Below, in pieces: positions 53,577-63,075 of a stretch of 64,000 nt of DNA (position 1 is the stretch's first letter; each line of letters opens with the position of its first letter). This DNA is from Mesorhizobium prunaredense (GTDB lineage: Bacteria > Pseudomonadota > Alphaproteobacteria > Rhizobiales > Rhizobiaceae): assembly GCF_900156895.1 (NCBI RefSeq), contig NZ_FTPD01000067.1, positions 486,699 to 550,698 on the forward strand. The letters run 5' to 3'. Made by a program: the position numbers and the translations under genes. Below the pieces are notes generated by a model. That model worked only from the letters and a program-made list of their open reading frames with translations, was not told the DNA's origin and did not search any database.

Positions 53577-53836
53577 TGGGCGATCCGGCAATCCTGGTGC
53601 TTGGCGCCGCTGCCGGCGCCTTGGTGGCATGGCTGACGTCTATTTCCGCGTTGCCGACTGCGCTGCACATGTTTGGGCGTTCAAAAGGGCTCGGCCTGCC
53701 CCTTTCCATCGAGGAAAAGCAAATGCGCGAGCATTTGGTCCGTAGGCTCTACACTGTGGTGGCTCCGCTCGTATGTGGCGTCGGCGGCGCCGTATTCGCG
53801 TTGCAAATGTTCGGGAGTGGCGAATGGGTGCGTTAA
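53576..53836 (+). CDS. Extra two-helix membrane protein in the nuo operon, 86 aa
   Basis: The protein starts MGDPAILVLGAAAGALVAWL and has a second helix, VVAPLVCGVGGAVFALQMF, with a basic loop between them. Its ATG shares one base with the nuoH stop (TGATG) and its end overlaps nuoI by 13 bases, so it is translationally coupled on both sides. It is not one of the 14 standard Nuo subunits and I do not recognise the family. Its codons are somewhat less GC-rich than those of its neighbours. Confidence 0.75.
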   Translation: MGDPAILVLGAAAGALVAWLTSISALPTALHMFGRSKGLGLPLSIEEKQMREHLVRRLYTVVAPLVCGVGGAVFALQMFGSGEWVR

Positions 53837-54315
53837 CTCAAGCCGCAAAATCGCTGCTGCTGCAGGATTTCGTCAGCGCCTTCTTCCTGTCGATGCGCCA
53901 GTTCTTCGCGCCGAAGGAGACGATCAACTATCCGCATGAGAAGGGGCCGGTGAGCCCGCGCTTCCGCGGCGAGCATGCGCTGCGCCGCTATCCGAACGGC
54001 GAGGAACGTTGCATCGCCTGCAAATTGTGCGAGGCGATCTGCCCGGCGCAGGCGATCACCATCGAGGCCGGCCCGCGCCGTAATGACGGCACCCGCCGCA
54101 CGGTGCGCTACGACATCGACATGGTGAAGTGCATCTATTGCGGCTTCTGCCAGGAAGCCTGTCCGGTCGACGCCATCGTCGAGGGGCCGAATTTCGAGTT
54201 CGCGACCGAGACGCGCGAGGAACTTTATTACGACAAGGACAAGCTCTTGGCCAATGGCGACCGCTGGGAGCGCGAACTGGCGCGCAATATCTCGCTGGAC
54301 GCGCCGTACCGATAG
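53824..54315 (+). CDS. nuoI: NADH-quinone oxidoreductase subunit I
   Basis: NuoI carries two 4Fe-4S clusters, seen as RCIACKLCEAICPAQAI and KCIYCGFCQEACPVDAI. FRGEHALRRYPNGEERCIAC is diagnostic. The length is 163 residues. The start at 53824 lies inside the 86-residue gene. Confidence 0.97.
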   Translation: MGALTQAAKSLLLQDFVSAFFLSMRQFFAPKETINYPHEKGPVSPRFRGEHALRRYPNGEERCIACKLCEAICPAQAITIEAGPRRNDGTRRTVRYDIDMVKCIYCGFCQEACPVDAIVEGPNFEFATETREELYYDKDKLLANGDRWERELARNISLDAPYR

Positions 54316-54324
54316 GGCTGCTCT

Positions 54325-54448
54325 CTTCTCCCCGTTCACGGGGAGAAGATGCCGGCAGGCAGATGAGGGGCGGCGCCAACGCCTCGAAATTCAGCCCTGC
54401 CCCTCATCCGGCCCTTCGGGCCACCTTCTCCCCGTAAACGGGGAGAAG
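54325..54448. repeat. Palindromic intergenic element between nuoI and nuoJ (family 3)
   Basis: Each end is a perfect 24-base hairpin with arms CTTCTCCCCGT and ACGGGGAGAAG. An inner inverted pair (GATGAGGGGC and GCCCCTCATC) and a further small hairpin near 54410 give a multi-stem structure. It resembles the intergenic mosaic elements known in Rhizobiales. Confidence 0.85.
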
Positions 54449-54579
54449 GAAATGGAATGACGCATGGACGAGGCGAAGGGCCTCGTTTAAGGAACACGCG
54501 GCTTCGGCACCGGAGGCGGAACCAAGCCACACATCGAACAGGACGAACGTCCTGTTCGGACAGGAACCCGGGGGAACCC
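54449..54579. other. Leader region of nuoJ with a hairpin
   Basis: At about 54536-54559 CGAACAGGAC pairs with GTCCTGTTCG around a four-base loop. It could be a processing site, a partial terminator or part of a secondary promoter within the nuo operon. Confidence 0.4.
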
Positions 54580-55200
54580 ATGCTGAATGGACTAGAGGCG
54601 GCCTTTTTCTACCTCTTCGCCTTTTTCGCGGTGGCGTCGGCGTTCATGGTCATTTCGGCGCGCAATCCCGTGCATTCGGTGCTGTTCCTGATCCTGACCT
54701 TCTTCAATGCCGCCGGCCTGTTCATGCTGACCGGCGCCGAGTTCCTGGCGATGATCCTGCTCGTCGTCTATGTCGGCGCGGTCATGGTGCTGTTCCTGTT
54801 CGTCGTCATGATGCTCGACGTCGATTTCGCCGAAATGAAGGAAGGCGCCCTGCAATATGCGCCGATCGGCGCGCTGGTCGGGCTGATCCTGGCGGCTGAG
54901 CTGATCATCGTGCTCGGCGGCTATACGTTCGCGCCGCAACTGGCGGCGACGGTTTCGAAGCCCATTCCGGACCTTGCCGCGCGCTCGAACACCGCAGCAC
55001 TCGGCGACATCCTCTATACCGACTACCTCTACTATTTCCAGATTGCGGGCCTTGTGCTGCTGGTCGCCATGATCGGCGCCATCGTGCTGACGCTGCGCCA
55101 CAAGCCGGGCATTAAGCGGCAGTCAATCGCCGCCCAGGTCGGCCGCACGCCGGCAACGGGAATGGAAATCCGCAAGGTCAAGACGGGCGAAGGAATCTGA
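54580..55200 (+). CDS. nuoJ: NADH-quinone oxidoreductase subunit J
   Basis: NuoJ is a five-helix membrane subunit. SARNPVHSVLFLILTFFNAA and EFLAMILLVVYVGAVMVLFL are diagnostic. The length is 206 residues from the ATG at 54580; a longer open frame upstream runs through the leader but is not family-like. Confidence 0.97.
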   Translation: MLNGLEAAFFYLFAFFAVASAFMVISARNPVHSVLFLILTFFNAAGLFMLTGAEFLAMILLVVYVGAVMVLFLFVVMMLDVDFAEMKEGALQYAPIGALVGLILAAELIIVLGGYTFAPQLAATVSKPIPDLAARSNTAALGDILYTDYLYYFQIAGLVLLVAMIGAIVLTLRHKPGIKRQSIAAQVGRTPATGMEIRKVKTGEGI

Positions 55201-55201
55201 G

Positions 55202-55510
55202 ATGGTTGTCGGCATCGCACACTATCTGACCGTATCGGCGATCCTGTTCACGCTCGGCGTGTTCGGCATTTTCCTGAACCGCAGGAACATCATCGTCATC
55301 CTGATGTCGATCGAGCTGATCCTGCTCGCGGTCAACATCAATTTCGTCGCCTTCTCGGCAGCACTCGGCGATCTCGTCGGACAGGTGTTCGCGATGTTCG
55401 TGCTGACGGTCGCAGCGGCTGAAGCGGCGATCGGCCTCGCCATTCTCGTCGTCTTCTTCCGCAACCGCGGTTCGATCGCGGTCGAAGACGTGAACATGAT
55501 GAAGGGTTGA
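55202..55510 (+). CDS. nuoK: NADH-quinone oxidoreductase subunit K
   Basis: NuoK is a three-helix subunit with essential membrane glutamates, seen in ILMSIELILLAVNINFVAFS and VAAAEAAIGLAILVVFFRNR. The length is 102 residues. It begins one base after the nuoJ stop codon. Confidence 0.97.
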   Translation: MVVGIAHYLTVSAILFTLGVFGIFLNRRNIIVILMSIELILLAVNINFVAFSAALGDLVGQVFAMFVLTVAAAEAAIGLAILVVFFRNRGSIAVEDVNMMKG

Positions 55511-55521
55511 CGGAAACCACC

Positions 55522-57495
55522 ATGTATCAGGCCATCGTCTTCCTTCCTCTGCTCGGCTTCCTGATCGTCGGCCTGTTCGGCACGTCGCTCGGCGCCAAGG
55601 CGTCCGAATACATCACCTCCGGCTTCCTGGTGATATCAGCCGTGCTGTCGTGGGTCGCCTTCTTCTCGGTCGGCTTCGGCGAGGGCGAGGTGTTCACCGT
55701 GCCGGTGATGCGCTGGATCCAGTCGGGCGGGCTGGAGGCCGCATGGGCGCTGCGCATCGACACGCTGACGGTGGTGATGCTGGTCGTCGTCAACACGGTG
55801 TCGGCGCTGGTCCACATCTACTCGATCGGCTACATGCATCACGACCCGAACCGGCCGCGCTTCTTCGCCTATCTGTCGCTGTTCACCTTTGCCATGCTGA
55901 TGCTGGTGACGGCCGACAACCTCGTGCAGATGTTCTTTGGCTGGGAAGGCGTCGGTCTCGCCTCCTACCTGCTGATCGGCTTCTGGTACAAGAAGCCGTC
56001 GGCCAATGCCGCCGCGATCAAGGCCTTCATCGTCAACCGCGTCGGCGATTTCGGTTTCGCGCTCGGCATCTTCGGCGTGTTCGTGCTGTTCGGCTCGGTC
56101 AATCTCGGCACCATCTTCGCCAATGCGGCGACGTTCATTCCGGCTGAAGGCGGCTCGCAGGGCGCTGCCGTGCTGACCTTCCTCGGCTATGCACTCGACA
56201 AGCAGGCTGCGATGACCGTCGTCTGTCTCTTGCTGTTCATGGGCGCCATGGGCAAGTCGGCCCAGGTGCCGCTGCACACCTGGCTGCCGGACGCCATGGA
56301 AGGCCCGACGCCGGTCTCGGCGCTCATCCATGCCGCCACCATGGTGACGGCCGGCGTGTTCATGCTGGCGCGGCTGTCGCCGCTGTTCGAACTGTCGCAT
56401 TCGGCGCTTATCGTGGTCACCTTCATCGGCGCCTTCACCGCCTTCTTCGCGGCGACCGTCGGCCTCGTCCAGAACGACATCAAGCGCGTCATTGCCTATT
56501 CGACCTGCTCGCAGCTCGGCTACATGTTCGTGGCGCTCGGCGTCGGCGCCTATGGCGCGGCGATCTTCCATCTGTTCACGCATGCCTTCTTCAAGGCGCT
56601 GCTGTTCCTCGGCTCGGGCTCGGTGATCCACGCCGTCTCGGACGAACAGGACATGCGCAGGATGGGCGGCCTCAGAACGCTCATTCCGAAGACCTACTGG
56701 ATGATGGTGATCGGTACGCTGGCGCTGACCGGCGTCGGCATTCCGGTGACTGTGATCGGCACCGCCGGCTTCTTCTCCAAGGACGCGATCATCGAAAGCG
56801 CCTTTGCCGCGCACAATCCGGTCGCCGGCCTTGCCTTCGTGCTGCTGGTCGTCGCCGCCTGCTTCACCAGCTTCTATTCCTGGCGGCTGATCTTCATGAC
56901 CTTCCACGGCCAGCCGCGGGCGAGCCACGAGGTCATGCACCATGTCCATGAATCGCCGCCGGTCATGCTGGTGCCGCTGTTCATCCTGGCGGCGGGCTCG
57001 CTGTTCGCCGGCGTGATCTTCCATGCCGCCTTCATCGGCGAGGGCTATGCCGAGTTCTGGAAGGCGTCGCTGTTCACGCTGCCGGAAAACCATATCCTGC
57101 ACGACATCCACGAAGTGCCGCTGTGGGTGAAGCTGGCGCCGTTCATCGCCATGCTGATCGGCTTTGCGATTGCCTGGCAATTCTACATCCGCGCGCCGGA
57201 AATGCCGAAGAATTTGGCGGCGCAGCATCGCGGGCTCTACGCCTTCCTGCTCAACAAGTGGTATTTCGACGAACTCTACGACCTCCTGTTCGTGCGGCCG
57301 GCAAAACGCCTCGGCCACTTCCTGTGGAAGACCGGTGACGGCACCGTCATCGACGGGCTTGGTCCGGACGGCGTTTCGGCGCGCGTCGTCGACGTCACCA
57401 ACCGGGTCGTCAAGCTGCAGACCGGCTACCTCTATCATTATGCCTTCGCCATGCTGATCGGCGTTGCCGCACTCGTCACCTGGATGATGCTCTGA
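55522..57495 (+). CDS. nuoL: NADH-quinone oxidoreductase subunit L
   Basis: NuoL is the largest antiporter-like proton-pumping subunit, with the long lateral helix. MFFGWEGVGLASYLLIGFWY, TWLPDAMEGPTPVSALIHAA and FTHAFFKALLFLGSGSVIH are diagnostic. The length is 657 residues from the ATG at 55522; a TTG at 55507 that overlaps nuoK could add five residues. The stop shares a base with the nuoM start. Confidence 0.98.
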   Translation: MYQAIVFLPLLGFLIVGLFGTSLGAKASEYITSGFLVISAVLSWVAFFSVGFGEGEVFTVPVMRWIQSGGLEAAWALRIDTLTVVMLVVVNTVSALVHIYSIGYMHHDPNRPRFFAYLSLFTFAMLMLVTADNLVQMFFGWEGVGLASYLLIGFWYKKPSANAAAIKAFIVNRVGDFGFALGIFGVFVLFGSVNLGTIFANAATFIPAEGGSQGAAVLTFLGYALDKQAAMTVVCLLLFMGAMGKSAQVPLHTWLPDAMEGPTPVSALIHAATMVTAGVFMLARLSPLFELSHSALIVVTFIGAFTAFFAATVGLVQNDIKRVIAYSTCSQLGYMFVALGVGAYGAAIFHLFTHAFFKALLFLGSGSVIHAVSDEQDMRRMGGLRTLIPKTYWMMVIGTLALTGVGIPVTVIGTAGFFSKDAIIESAFAAHNPVAGLAFVLLVVAACFTSFYSWRLIFMTFHGQPRASHEVMHHVHESPPVMLVPLFILAAGSLFAGVIFHAAFIGEGYAEFWKASLFTLPENHILHDIHEVPLWVKLAPFIAMLIGFAIAWQFYIRAPEMPKNLAAQHRGLYAFLLNKWYFDELYDLLFVRPAKRLGHFLWKTGDGTVIDGLGPDGVSARVVDVTNRVVKLQTGYLYHYAFAMLIGVAALVTWMML

Positions 57496-59000
57496 TGACC
57501 GCCTGGCCGATCCTCTCGCTGGTCACCTTCCTGCCGCTGGTTGGTGTGCTGTTCATTCTGCTGATCAATGACGACAGCGAGAATGCGCGCCGCAACATCC
57601 GCGCCATCGCGTTGTGGACGACTGGTATCACCTTCATCATCTCGCTGTTCATCTGGACCGGCTTCGACAATGCGGAGCCTGGCTTCCAGTTCGTCGAGAA
57701 GTTTGCCTGGCTTGATTCCGGCATCTCCTACCATATGGGCGTCGACGGTATCTCCATGCTGTTCGTCATCCTGACCACCTTCCTGATGCCGCTCTGCATC
57801 CTGGCTTCGTGGGAATCGATCGAGAAGCGCGTCAAGGCCTACATGATCGCTTTCCTGCTGCTGGAGACGCTGATGATCGGCGTGTTCTGCGCGCTCGACA
57901 TCGTCTTGTTCTATGTCTTCTTCGAAGCCGGCCTGATCCCGATGTTCATCATCATCGGCGTGTGGGGCGGCAAGCGGCGCGTCTACGCCTCGTTCAAGTT
58001 CTTCCTCTACACGCTGGCCGGCTCGGTGCTGATGCTGCTCGCCATCATGGCGATGTTCTTCCAGTCCGGCACCACCGACATCCCGACGCTCCTGACGCAC
58101 AACTTCCCGGCCTCCATGCAGACCTGGCTATGGCTTGCCTTCTTTGCCTCCTTCGCCGTGAAGATGCCGATGTGGCCGGTGCACACCTGGCTGCCGGACG
58201 CCCATGTCGAGGCGCCGACGGCCGGTTCGGTGATCCTGGCCGCCATCCTGCTGAAGATGGGCGGATATGGCTTCCTGCGCTTCTCCTTGCCGATGTTTCC
58301 GATCGCCTCGGAGATGTTTGCGCCGCTGGTCTTCGCGCTGTCCGTCGTCGCCATCATCTACACCTCGCTGGTGGCGCTGATGCAGGAGGACATGAAGAAG
58401 CTGATCGCCTATTCGTCGGTCGCCCATATGGGCTTCGTCACCATGGGCATCTTCGCGATGAACCAGGAAGGCGTCCAGGGGGCGATCTTCCAGATGCTGT
58501 CGCACGGTCTGGTCTCCGGCGCGCTGTTCCTGTGCGTCGGCGTCATCTACGATCGCATGCACACGCGCGACATCGACGCCTATGGCGGGCTGGTCAACAA
58601 CATGCCGAAATACGCCACCGTGTTCATGATCTTCACCATGGCCAATGTCGGCCTGCCCGGCACCAGCGGCTTCGTCGGCGAGTTCCTGACCATGCTCGGC
58701 GTGTTCCGGGTCAACACCTGGGTGGCGTTCTTCGCCGCCACCGGCGTCATCCTGTCGGCGGCCTATGCGCTTTGGCTGTATCGCCGGGTGATCTTCGGCG
58801 CGCTGAGCAAGGACAGCCTGAAAGGCCTGCTCGACCTGTCGACGCGCGAGAAGGTGATCATCTACCCGCTGGCCGTGCTGGTCATCTTTTTCGGCGTCTA
58901 CCCGGCGCCGGTCTTCGACGCGACCGCCGCGTCGGTCAAGGCGCTCGTCACCAATGTCACCGCATCCATCGACACCGCGCAGACCGCGGCGGCGAACTGA
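57495..59000 (+). CDS. nuoM: NADH-quinone oxidoreductase subunit M
   Basis: NuoM is an antiporter-like membrane subunit. LFYVFFEAGLIPMFIIIGVW, VHTWLPDAHVEAPTAGSVIL and AYSSVAHMGFVTMGIFAMN are diagnostic. The length is 501 residues. Confidence 0.98.
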   Translation: MTAWPILSLVTFLPLVGVLFILLINDDSENARRNIRAIALWTTGITFIISLFIWTGFDNAEPGFQFVEKFAWLDSGISYHMGVDGISMLFVILTTFLMPLCILASWESIEKRVKAYMIAFLLLETLMIGVFCALDIVLFYVFFEAGLIPMFIIIGVWGGKRRVYASFKFFLYTLAGSVLMLLAIMAMFFQSGTTDIPTLLTHNFPASMQTWLWLAFFASFAVKMPMWPVHTWLPDAHVEAPTAGSVILAAILLKMGGYGFLRFSLPMFPIASEMFAPLVFALSVVAIIYTSLVALMQEDMKKLIAYSSVAHMGFVTMGIFAMNQEGVQGAIFQMLSHGLVSGALFLCVGVIYDRMHTRDIDAYGGLVNNMPKYATVFMIFTMANVGLPGTSGFVGEFLTMLGVFRVNTWVAFFAATGVILSAAYALWLYRRVIFGALSKDSLKGLLDLSTREKVIIYPLAVLVIFFGVYPAPVFDATAASVKALVTNVTASIDTAQTAAAN

Positions 59001-59019
59001 CCCGAGAGGTTTGCGAACC

Positions 59020-60456
59020 ATGACGCCGGACCTTCTCTCCAGCCTGTCGCTGTCGACACCAGAGCTGATCCTCGCCGTCGGCGCCCTGGCGCTGCTGATG
59101 CTCGGCGCCTATTCGCGCGCCAACACCACCACCACGGTGAGCGGCCTTGCCGTCGCCGTCCTGGTGGTTGCCGGCGTCTGGACGATCTTTTCCACCGGGC
59201 AGGGCAACGCTTACGGCGAAGCCTTCGTCCAGGATCCCTTCGCCCGCTTCATGAAGGTGCTGGCGCTGATCGGGTCGGCGGTGACGCTGGTCATGTCGAT
59301 GCGCTTCGCCAAGGCGGAGCATTTCGACAAGTTCGAGTATCCGGTGCTGATCCTGCTGTGCACGCTCGGCATGATGCTGATGATCTCGGCCAACGGCATG
59401 ATCGGGCTTTATCTCGGCCTCGAACTGCAGTCGCTGGCAATCTACGTGCTGGCGGCGATCAACCGGGACAATCTGCGCTCGACCGAGGCGGGGCTAAAAT
59501 ATTTCGTCCTCGGCGCGCTGTCGTCGGGCATGCTGCTTTACGGCATCAGCCTCGTCTACGGCTACACCGGCAACACCGGCTTCCAGGAGATCGCCGCAGC
59601 ACTTGGCGGCGGCGAGCGGCAGCTTGGCCTGGTCTTCGGCCTGGTCTTCGTGCTGGCCGGCCTTGCCTTCAAGATATCGGCGGTGCCGTTCCATATGTGG
59701 ACGCCCGACGTCTATGAAGGCGCGCCGACGCCGGTGACGGCCTTCCTCGCTGCGGCGCCGAAGATGGCGGCGATGGCGCTGATCGTGCGCGTCACCATGG
59801 ACGCCTTCCAGCCGATCGCCGCCGACTGGCAGCAGATCATCGTCTTCATCTCGATCGCCTCGATGCTGCTCGGCGCCTTTGCGGCTATCGGCCAGACCAA
59901 CATCAAGCGGCTGATGGCCTATTCCTCGATCGGCCATATGGGCTACGCCCTGGTCGGCCTCGCCGCCAACAGCCAGGCCGGCGTGCGCGGCGTCGCCATC
60001 TACATGCTGATCTATCTGGTGATGACGCTCGGCACCTTCGCCTTCATCCTCGCCATGCGGCGCAAGGAAGGCAATGTCGAACAGATCAGCGATCTCGCCG
60101 GGCTGTCGTCGACCAATCCGATCATGGCAACGATCCTGACCATCCTGATGTTCTCGCTGGCCGGCATTCCGCCGCTCGCCGGTTTCTGGGGGAAATGGTA
60201 CGTGTTCCTTGCCGCCATCAACGCCAACCTCTACGCGCTGGCGATCATCGGCGTGCTGGCCTCGGTGGTGGGCGCTTATTATTATCTGCGGATCATCAAG
60301 ATCATGTGGTTCGACGAACCGGTCGGCGGCTTCGTGCCGATGGCGACCGAGCTTCGCGTCGTGCTTGGTGTCTGCGGCGCCTTCGTGCTGTTCTATGTGC
60401 TGATCGGCGGGCCGATCGGCACCTATGCCGAAGCCGCCGCCAAGACATTCTTCTGA
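59020..60456 (+). CDS. nuoN: NADH-quinone oxidoreductase subunit N
   Basis: NuoN is the third antiporter-like subunit. YLGLELQSLAIYVLAAINRD, FHMWTPDVYEGAPTPVTAFL, AYSSIGHMGYALVGLAANSQ and FSLAGIPPLAGFWGKWYVFL are diagnostic. The length is 478 residues from the ATG at 59020; the open frame upstream overlaps nuoM but is not family-like. It closes the set of 14 nuo genes. Confidence 0.98.
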   Translation: MTPDLLSSLSLSTPELILAVGALALLMLGAYSRANTTTTVSGLAVAVLVVAGVWTIFSTGQGNAYGEAFVQDPFARFMKVLALIGSAVTLVMSMRFAKAEHFDKFEYPVLILLCTLGMMLMISANGMIGLYLGLELQSLAIYVLAAINRDNLRSTEAGLKYFVLGALSSGMLLYGISLVYGYTGNTGFQEIAAALGGGERQLGLVFGLVFVLAGLAFKISAVPFHMWTPDVYEGAPTPVTAFLAAAPKMAAMALIVRVTMDAFQPIAADWQQIIVFISIASMLLGAFAAIGQTNIKRLMAYSSIGHMGYALVGLAANSQAGVRGVAIYMLIYLVMTLGTFAFILAMRRKEGNVEQISDLAGLSSTNPIMATILTILMFSLAGIPPLAGFWGKWYVFLAAINANLYALAIIGVLASVVGAYYYLRIIKIMWFDEPVGGFVPMATELRVVLGVCGAFVLFYVLIGGPIGTYAEAAAKTFF

Positions 60457-60460
60457 CGGG

Positions 60461-61282
60461 ATGGCATTTCGGCTGGCTCCAACAGCGGCCTCGGAAGGGT
60501 TCCGGCTCGAGGCACATGACACGGTCGGTTCCACCAATGCGCTGGCGCTCGACCGTGCGCGGGCAGGAGATCCGGGCAAGCTCTGGGTCGTTTCGAAAAA
60601 ACAGGACAGCGGGCGTGGCCGGCGCGGCCGGGTCTGGGCGACGCCCGAGGGCAATCTGGCGGCGACGCTGCTGGTGGTCACCAATGCCGAGCTTCGCCTG
60701 GCCGCGACGCTCGGCTTCGTCGCCGGGCTGGCGCTCGCCGATGCGCTCGACGCCGTCGTGCCGAAGGGCAGGATCGCAATCGGCCTCGACGGCGGCAGCG
60801 ATGGAAAAAACCGTTTCGAGCTGAAATGGCCAAACGATGTGCTCGCCTCCGGCGCCAAGCTTGCCGGCATCCTGCTGGAATCGGCGATACTCGAAGGCGA
60901 TCGCTTCGCGGTGGCGGTGGGCATCGGTGTCAATGTTGTGGCATACCCCAAGGATTTGCCTTATCCCGCGACATCGCTTGGCGCGCTGGGCGCTGCTTGC
61001 GATGCCGAGACATTGTTTCTGGCGCTGTCGGATGCCTGGAGCGAGAATGCGCGGCTGTGGAACGATGGGCGCGGGCTGGCCGCCGTCAGGCGGCGCTGGC
61101 TGGCGCGCGCGGCAGGGCTTGGCGGGCAGGTTGCTGTCAGAATTGACGGTAATGTGGTGCGCGGCACGTTCGAGACCATTGACGAGGACTGCCGTTTCGT
61201 GATCCGCGACGATGAGGGTTCGGTTCTGACGATCGCCGCCGGCGACGTGCATTTCGGTGCGGTCGCGTCGGCCCAGGTTTGA
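60461..61282 (+). CDS. birA: Biotin--[acetyl-CoA-carboxylase] ligase
   Basis: The enzyme attaches biotin to carrier proteins. It lacks the N-terminal DNA-binding domain, so it is the ligase-only type. VGSTNALALDRARAGD, KKQDSGRGRRGRVWATPEGN with the biotinyl-AMP loop, and LKWPNDVLASGAKLAGILLE are diagnostic. The length is 273 residues. It follows nuoN after four bases, the usual order in Rhizobiales. Its stop codon lies within a short tandem repeat. Confidence 0.95.
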   Translation: MAFRLAPTAASEGFRLEAHDTVGSTNALALDRARAGDPGKLWVVSKKQDSGRGRRGRVWATPEGNLAATLLVVTNAELRLAATLGFVAGLALADALDAVVPKGRIAIGLDGGSDGKNRFELKWPNDVLASGAKLAGILLESAILEGDRFAVAVGIGVNVVAYPKDLPYPATSLGALGAACDAETLFLALSDAWSENARLWNDGRGLAAVRRRWLARAAGLGGQVAVRIDGNVVRGTFETIDEDCRFVIRDDEGSVLTIAAGDVHFGAVASAQV

Positions 61283-61388
61283 CAGGCCCCCAGGTTTGAC
61301 AGGCCAAGGTTTTTGACAGGCCAAGGTTTTTGACGGGCTCAGGTTTGACTGGCCCCAGATTTTGACGGGCTTGGGTTGACCGGCCAGG
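61274..61388 (+). repeat. Array of about seven degenerate 14-17 base repeats after birA
   Basis: Units of the type GGCCAAGGTTTTTGACA follow each other with small changes. The first unit includes the birA stop codon and the last lies just before the ribosome binding site of the RNase J gene. Confidence 0.85.
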
Positions 61389-61400
61389 AAAGGAATGATC

Positions 61401-63071
61401 ATGGCGACAGCGGAAACCGCCGAACTTGTCTTCGTGCCGCTTGGCGGCGTCGGCGAGATCGGCATGAACTTCGCCCTCTATGGCTACGGGCCGGCCAATG
61501 CGCGCGAATGGATCGTCGTCGATGTCGGCGTGACCTTTCCCGATGCCAGCCTGCCTGGCGTCGACCTGGTGCTGCCCGACACGCGCTTCATCGAGGAGAA
61601 CGTCGCCAATCTGCGCGGCATCGTCATCACGCACGCGCATGAGGACCACTACGGCGCGCTGCTCGACACATGGCCGAAGCTCAAGGCGCCGGTCTGGATG
61701 ACGCCGTTCGGCGCTGGATTGCTGGAAGCCAAGCGGCAGGGCGAGCAGGGCGCACCAAAGATCCCGGTGACGATCTACCGCGCCGGTGAAAAGTTCAGCG
61801 TCGGCCCGTTCGAGATCGAGGCCATCCCGGTTGCGCATTCGATCCCCGAACCGATGTCGCTGGCGATCACCTCGCCGGCCGGTACCGTCATCCACACCGG
61901 CGACTGGAAGATCGATCCGGCGCCGACGATCGGTCCGCTGACCGACGAGGCGCGCTTTCGCGCCTATGGCGACAAGGGCGTGCTGGCGTTGATCTGCGAT
62001 TCCACCAATGCGCTGCGGGAAGGGGTGTCGCCGTCGGAAGTCGCGGTTGGCGAGGGCCTCAAGGGCGTCATCCAGAGCGCCAAGGGCCGCGTTGCGGTCA
62101 CCACCTTTTCCTCCAATGTCGGACGCATCGTCTCCATTGCCAAGGCGGCACGCGATGCCGGCCGGCAGTGCCTGGTGCTCGGCCGCTCGCTGAAGCGCGT
62201 CATCGATGTTGCCGGCGAGCTCGGCTACATGGATGGGCTGCCCGAATTCATCGCCGAGGAGGACTTTGGCTTCATCCCGCGCGAAAACCTCGTCATCATC
62301 TGCACCGGCAGCCAGGGCGAGCCGCTTGCGGCACTGGCGAAACTGTCGCGCGAGGAGATGAAATCGGTGTCGCTGACGGCAGGCGACACGGTGGTGTTTT
62401 CCTCGCGCACCATTCCCGGCAACGAGAAGGGTATCCTCGAGATCAAGAACCGGCTGATCGATCTCGGCATCAAGATCATCGAGGACGGCGATGCGCTGGT
62501 GCATGTCTCGGGCCATCCGCGCCGCAGCGAGTTGCGCAAGATGTATGAATGGGTGCGCCCGCAGATCGGCGTTCCCGTGCATGGCGAGGCGGCGCATCTG
62601 GTGGCGCAGGGATCGCTGATGTCGGTGTCCGGCATCGGCCAGGTGGCGCAGGTGCGCAACGGCGACATGCTGCGGCTCTATCCCGGTGCGGCGACGATCA
62701 TCGACCAGGTGCCGTTCGGCCGCATCTACAAGGACGGCAGGCTGATCGGCACCGACCAGGCGATGGGCATTCGCGACCGGCGCAAGCTGTCTTTCGCTGG
62801 CCACGTGGCGGTCAATGTCGTGCTCGACGACAAATATGAGCTCGCCGGCGATCCCGATCTGGTCGCCATCGGCGTCGCCGAGGCCGATGCCCGCGGCGAG
62901 AGCCTGGAAGACCTGATGATCGATGCGGCAATCGGCGCCGTGGACTCCATCCCCCGTCAGCGCCGAAAAGACCTCGACCTCGTGCAGGAGGCAGTGCGCC
63001 GCGCCGTCCGTGGCGCCGCCAATGAAGCCTGGGGCAAGAAGCCGCTGGTGACGGTGTTCGTCACGCGGTGA
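61401..63071 (+). CDS. Ribonuclease J
   Basis: RNase J is a metallo-beta-lactamase-fold (beta-CASP) enzyme with endo- and 5' exoribonuclease activity in mRNA and rRNA processing. VPLGGVGEIGMNFALYGYG opens the protein, THAHEDHYGALLDTWP is the metal site (HxHxDH), and VIHTGDWKIDP, ICDSTNALREGVSPSE and HVSGHPRRSELRKMYEWVRP are family motifs. The start at 61401 has AAGGA upstream; an ATG at 61395 would add two residues. The length is 556 residues. Confidence 0.95.
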   Translation: MATAETAELVFVPLGGVGEIGMNFALYGYGPANAREWIVVDVGVTFPDASLPGVDLVLPDTRFIEENVANLRGIVITHAHEDHYGALLDTWPKLKAPVWMTPFGAGLLEAKRQGEQGAPKIPVTIYRAGEKFSVGPFEIEAIPVAHSIPEPMSLAITSPAGTVIHTGDWKIDPAPTIGPLTDEARFRAYGDKGVLALICDSTNALREGVSPSEVAVGEGLKGVIQSAKGRVAVTTFSSNVGRIVSIAKAARDAGRQCLVLGRSLKRVIDVAGELGYMDGLPEFIAEEDFGFIPRENLVIICTGSQGEPLAALAKLSREEMKSVSLTAGDTVVFSSRTIPGNEKGILEIKNRLIDLGIKIIEDGDALVHVSGHPRRSELRKMYEWVRPQIGVPVHGEAAHLVAQGSLMSVSGIGQVAQVRNGDMLRLYPGAATIIDQVPFGRIYKDGRLIGTDQAMGIRDRRKLSFAGHVAVNVVLDDKYELAGDPDLVAIGVAEADARGESLEDLMIDAAIGAVDSIPRQRRKDLDLVQEAVRRAVRGAANEAWGKKPLVTVFVTR

Positions 63072-63075
63072 CGAA

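Noticed and set aside
55636..57438. 600-codon minus-strand frame antisense to nuoL
   Set aside because: Its composition is His/Arg/Gln-rich with no domain features, typical of the antisense of a high-GC membrane protein gene.
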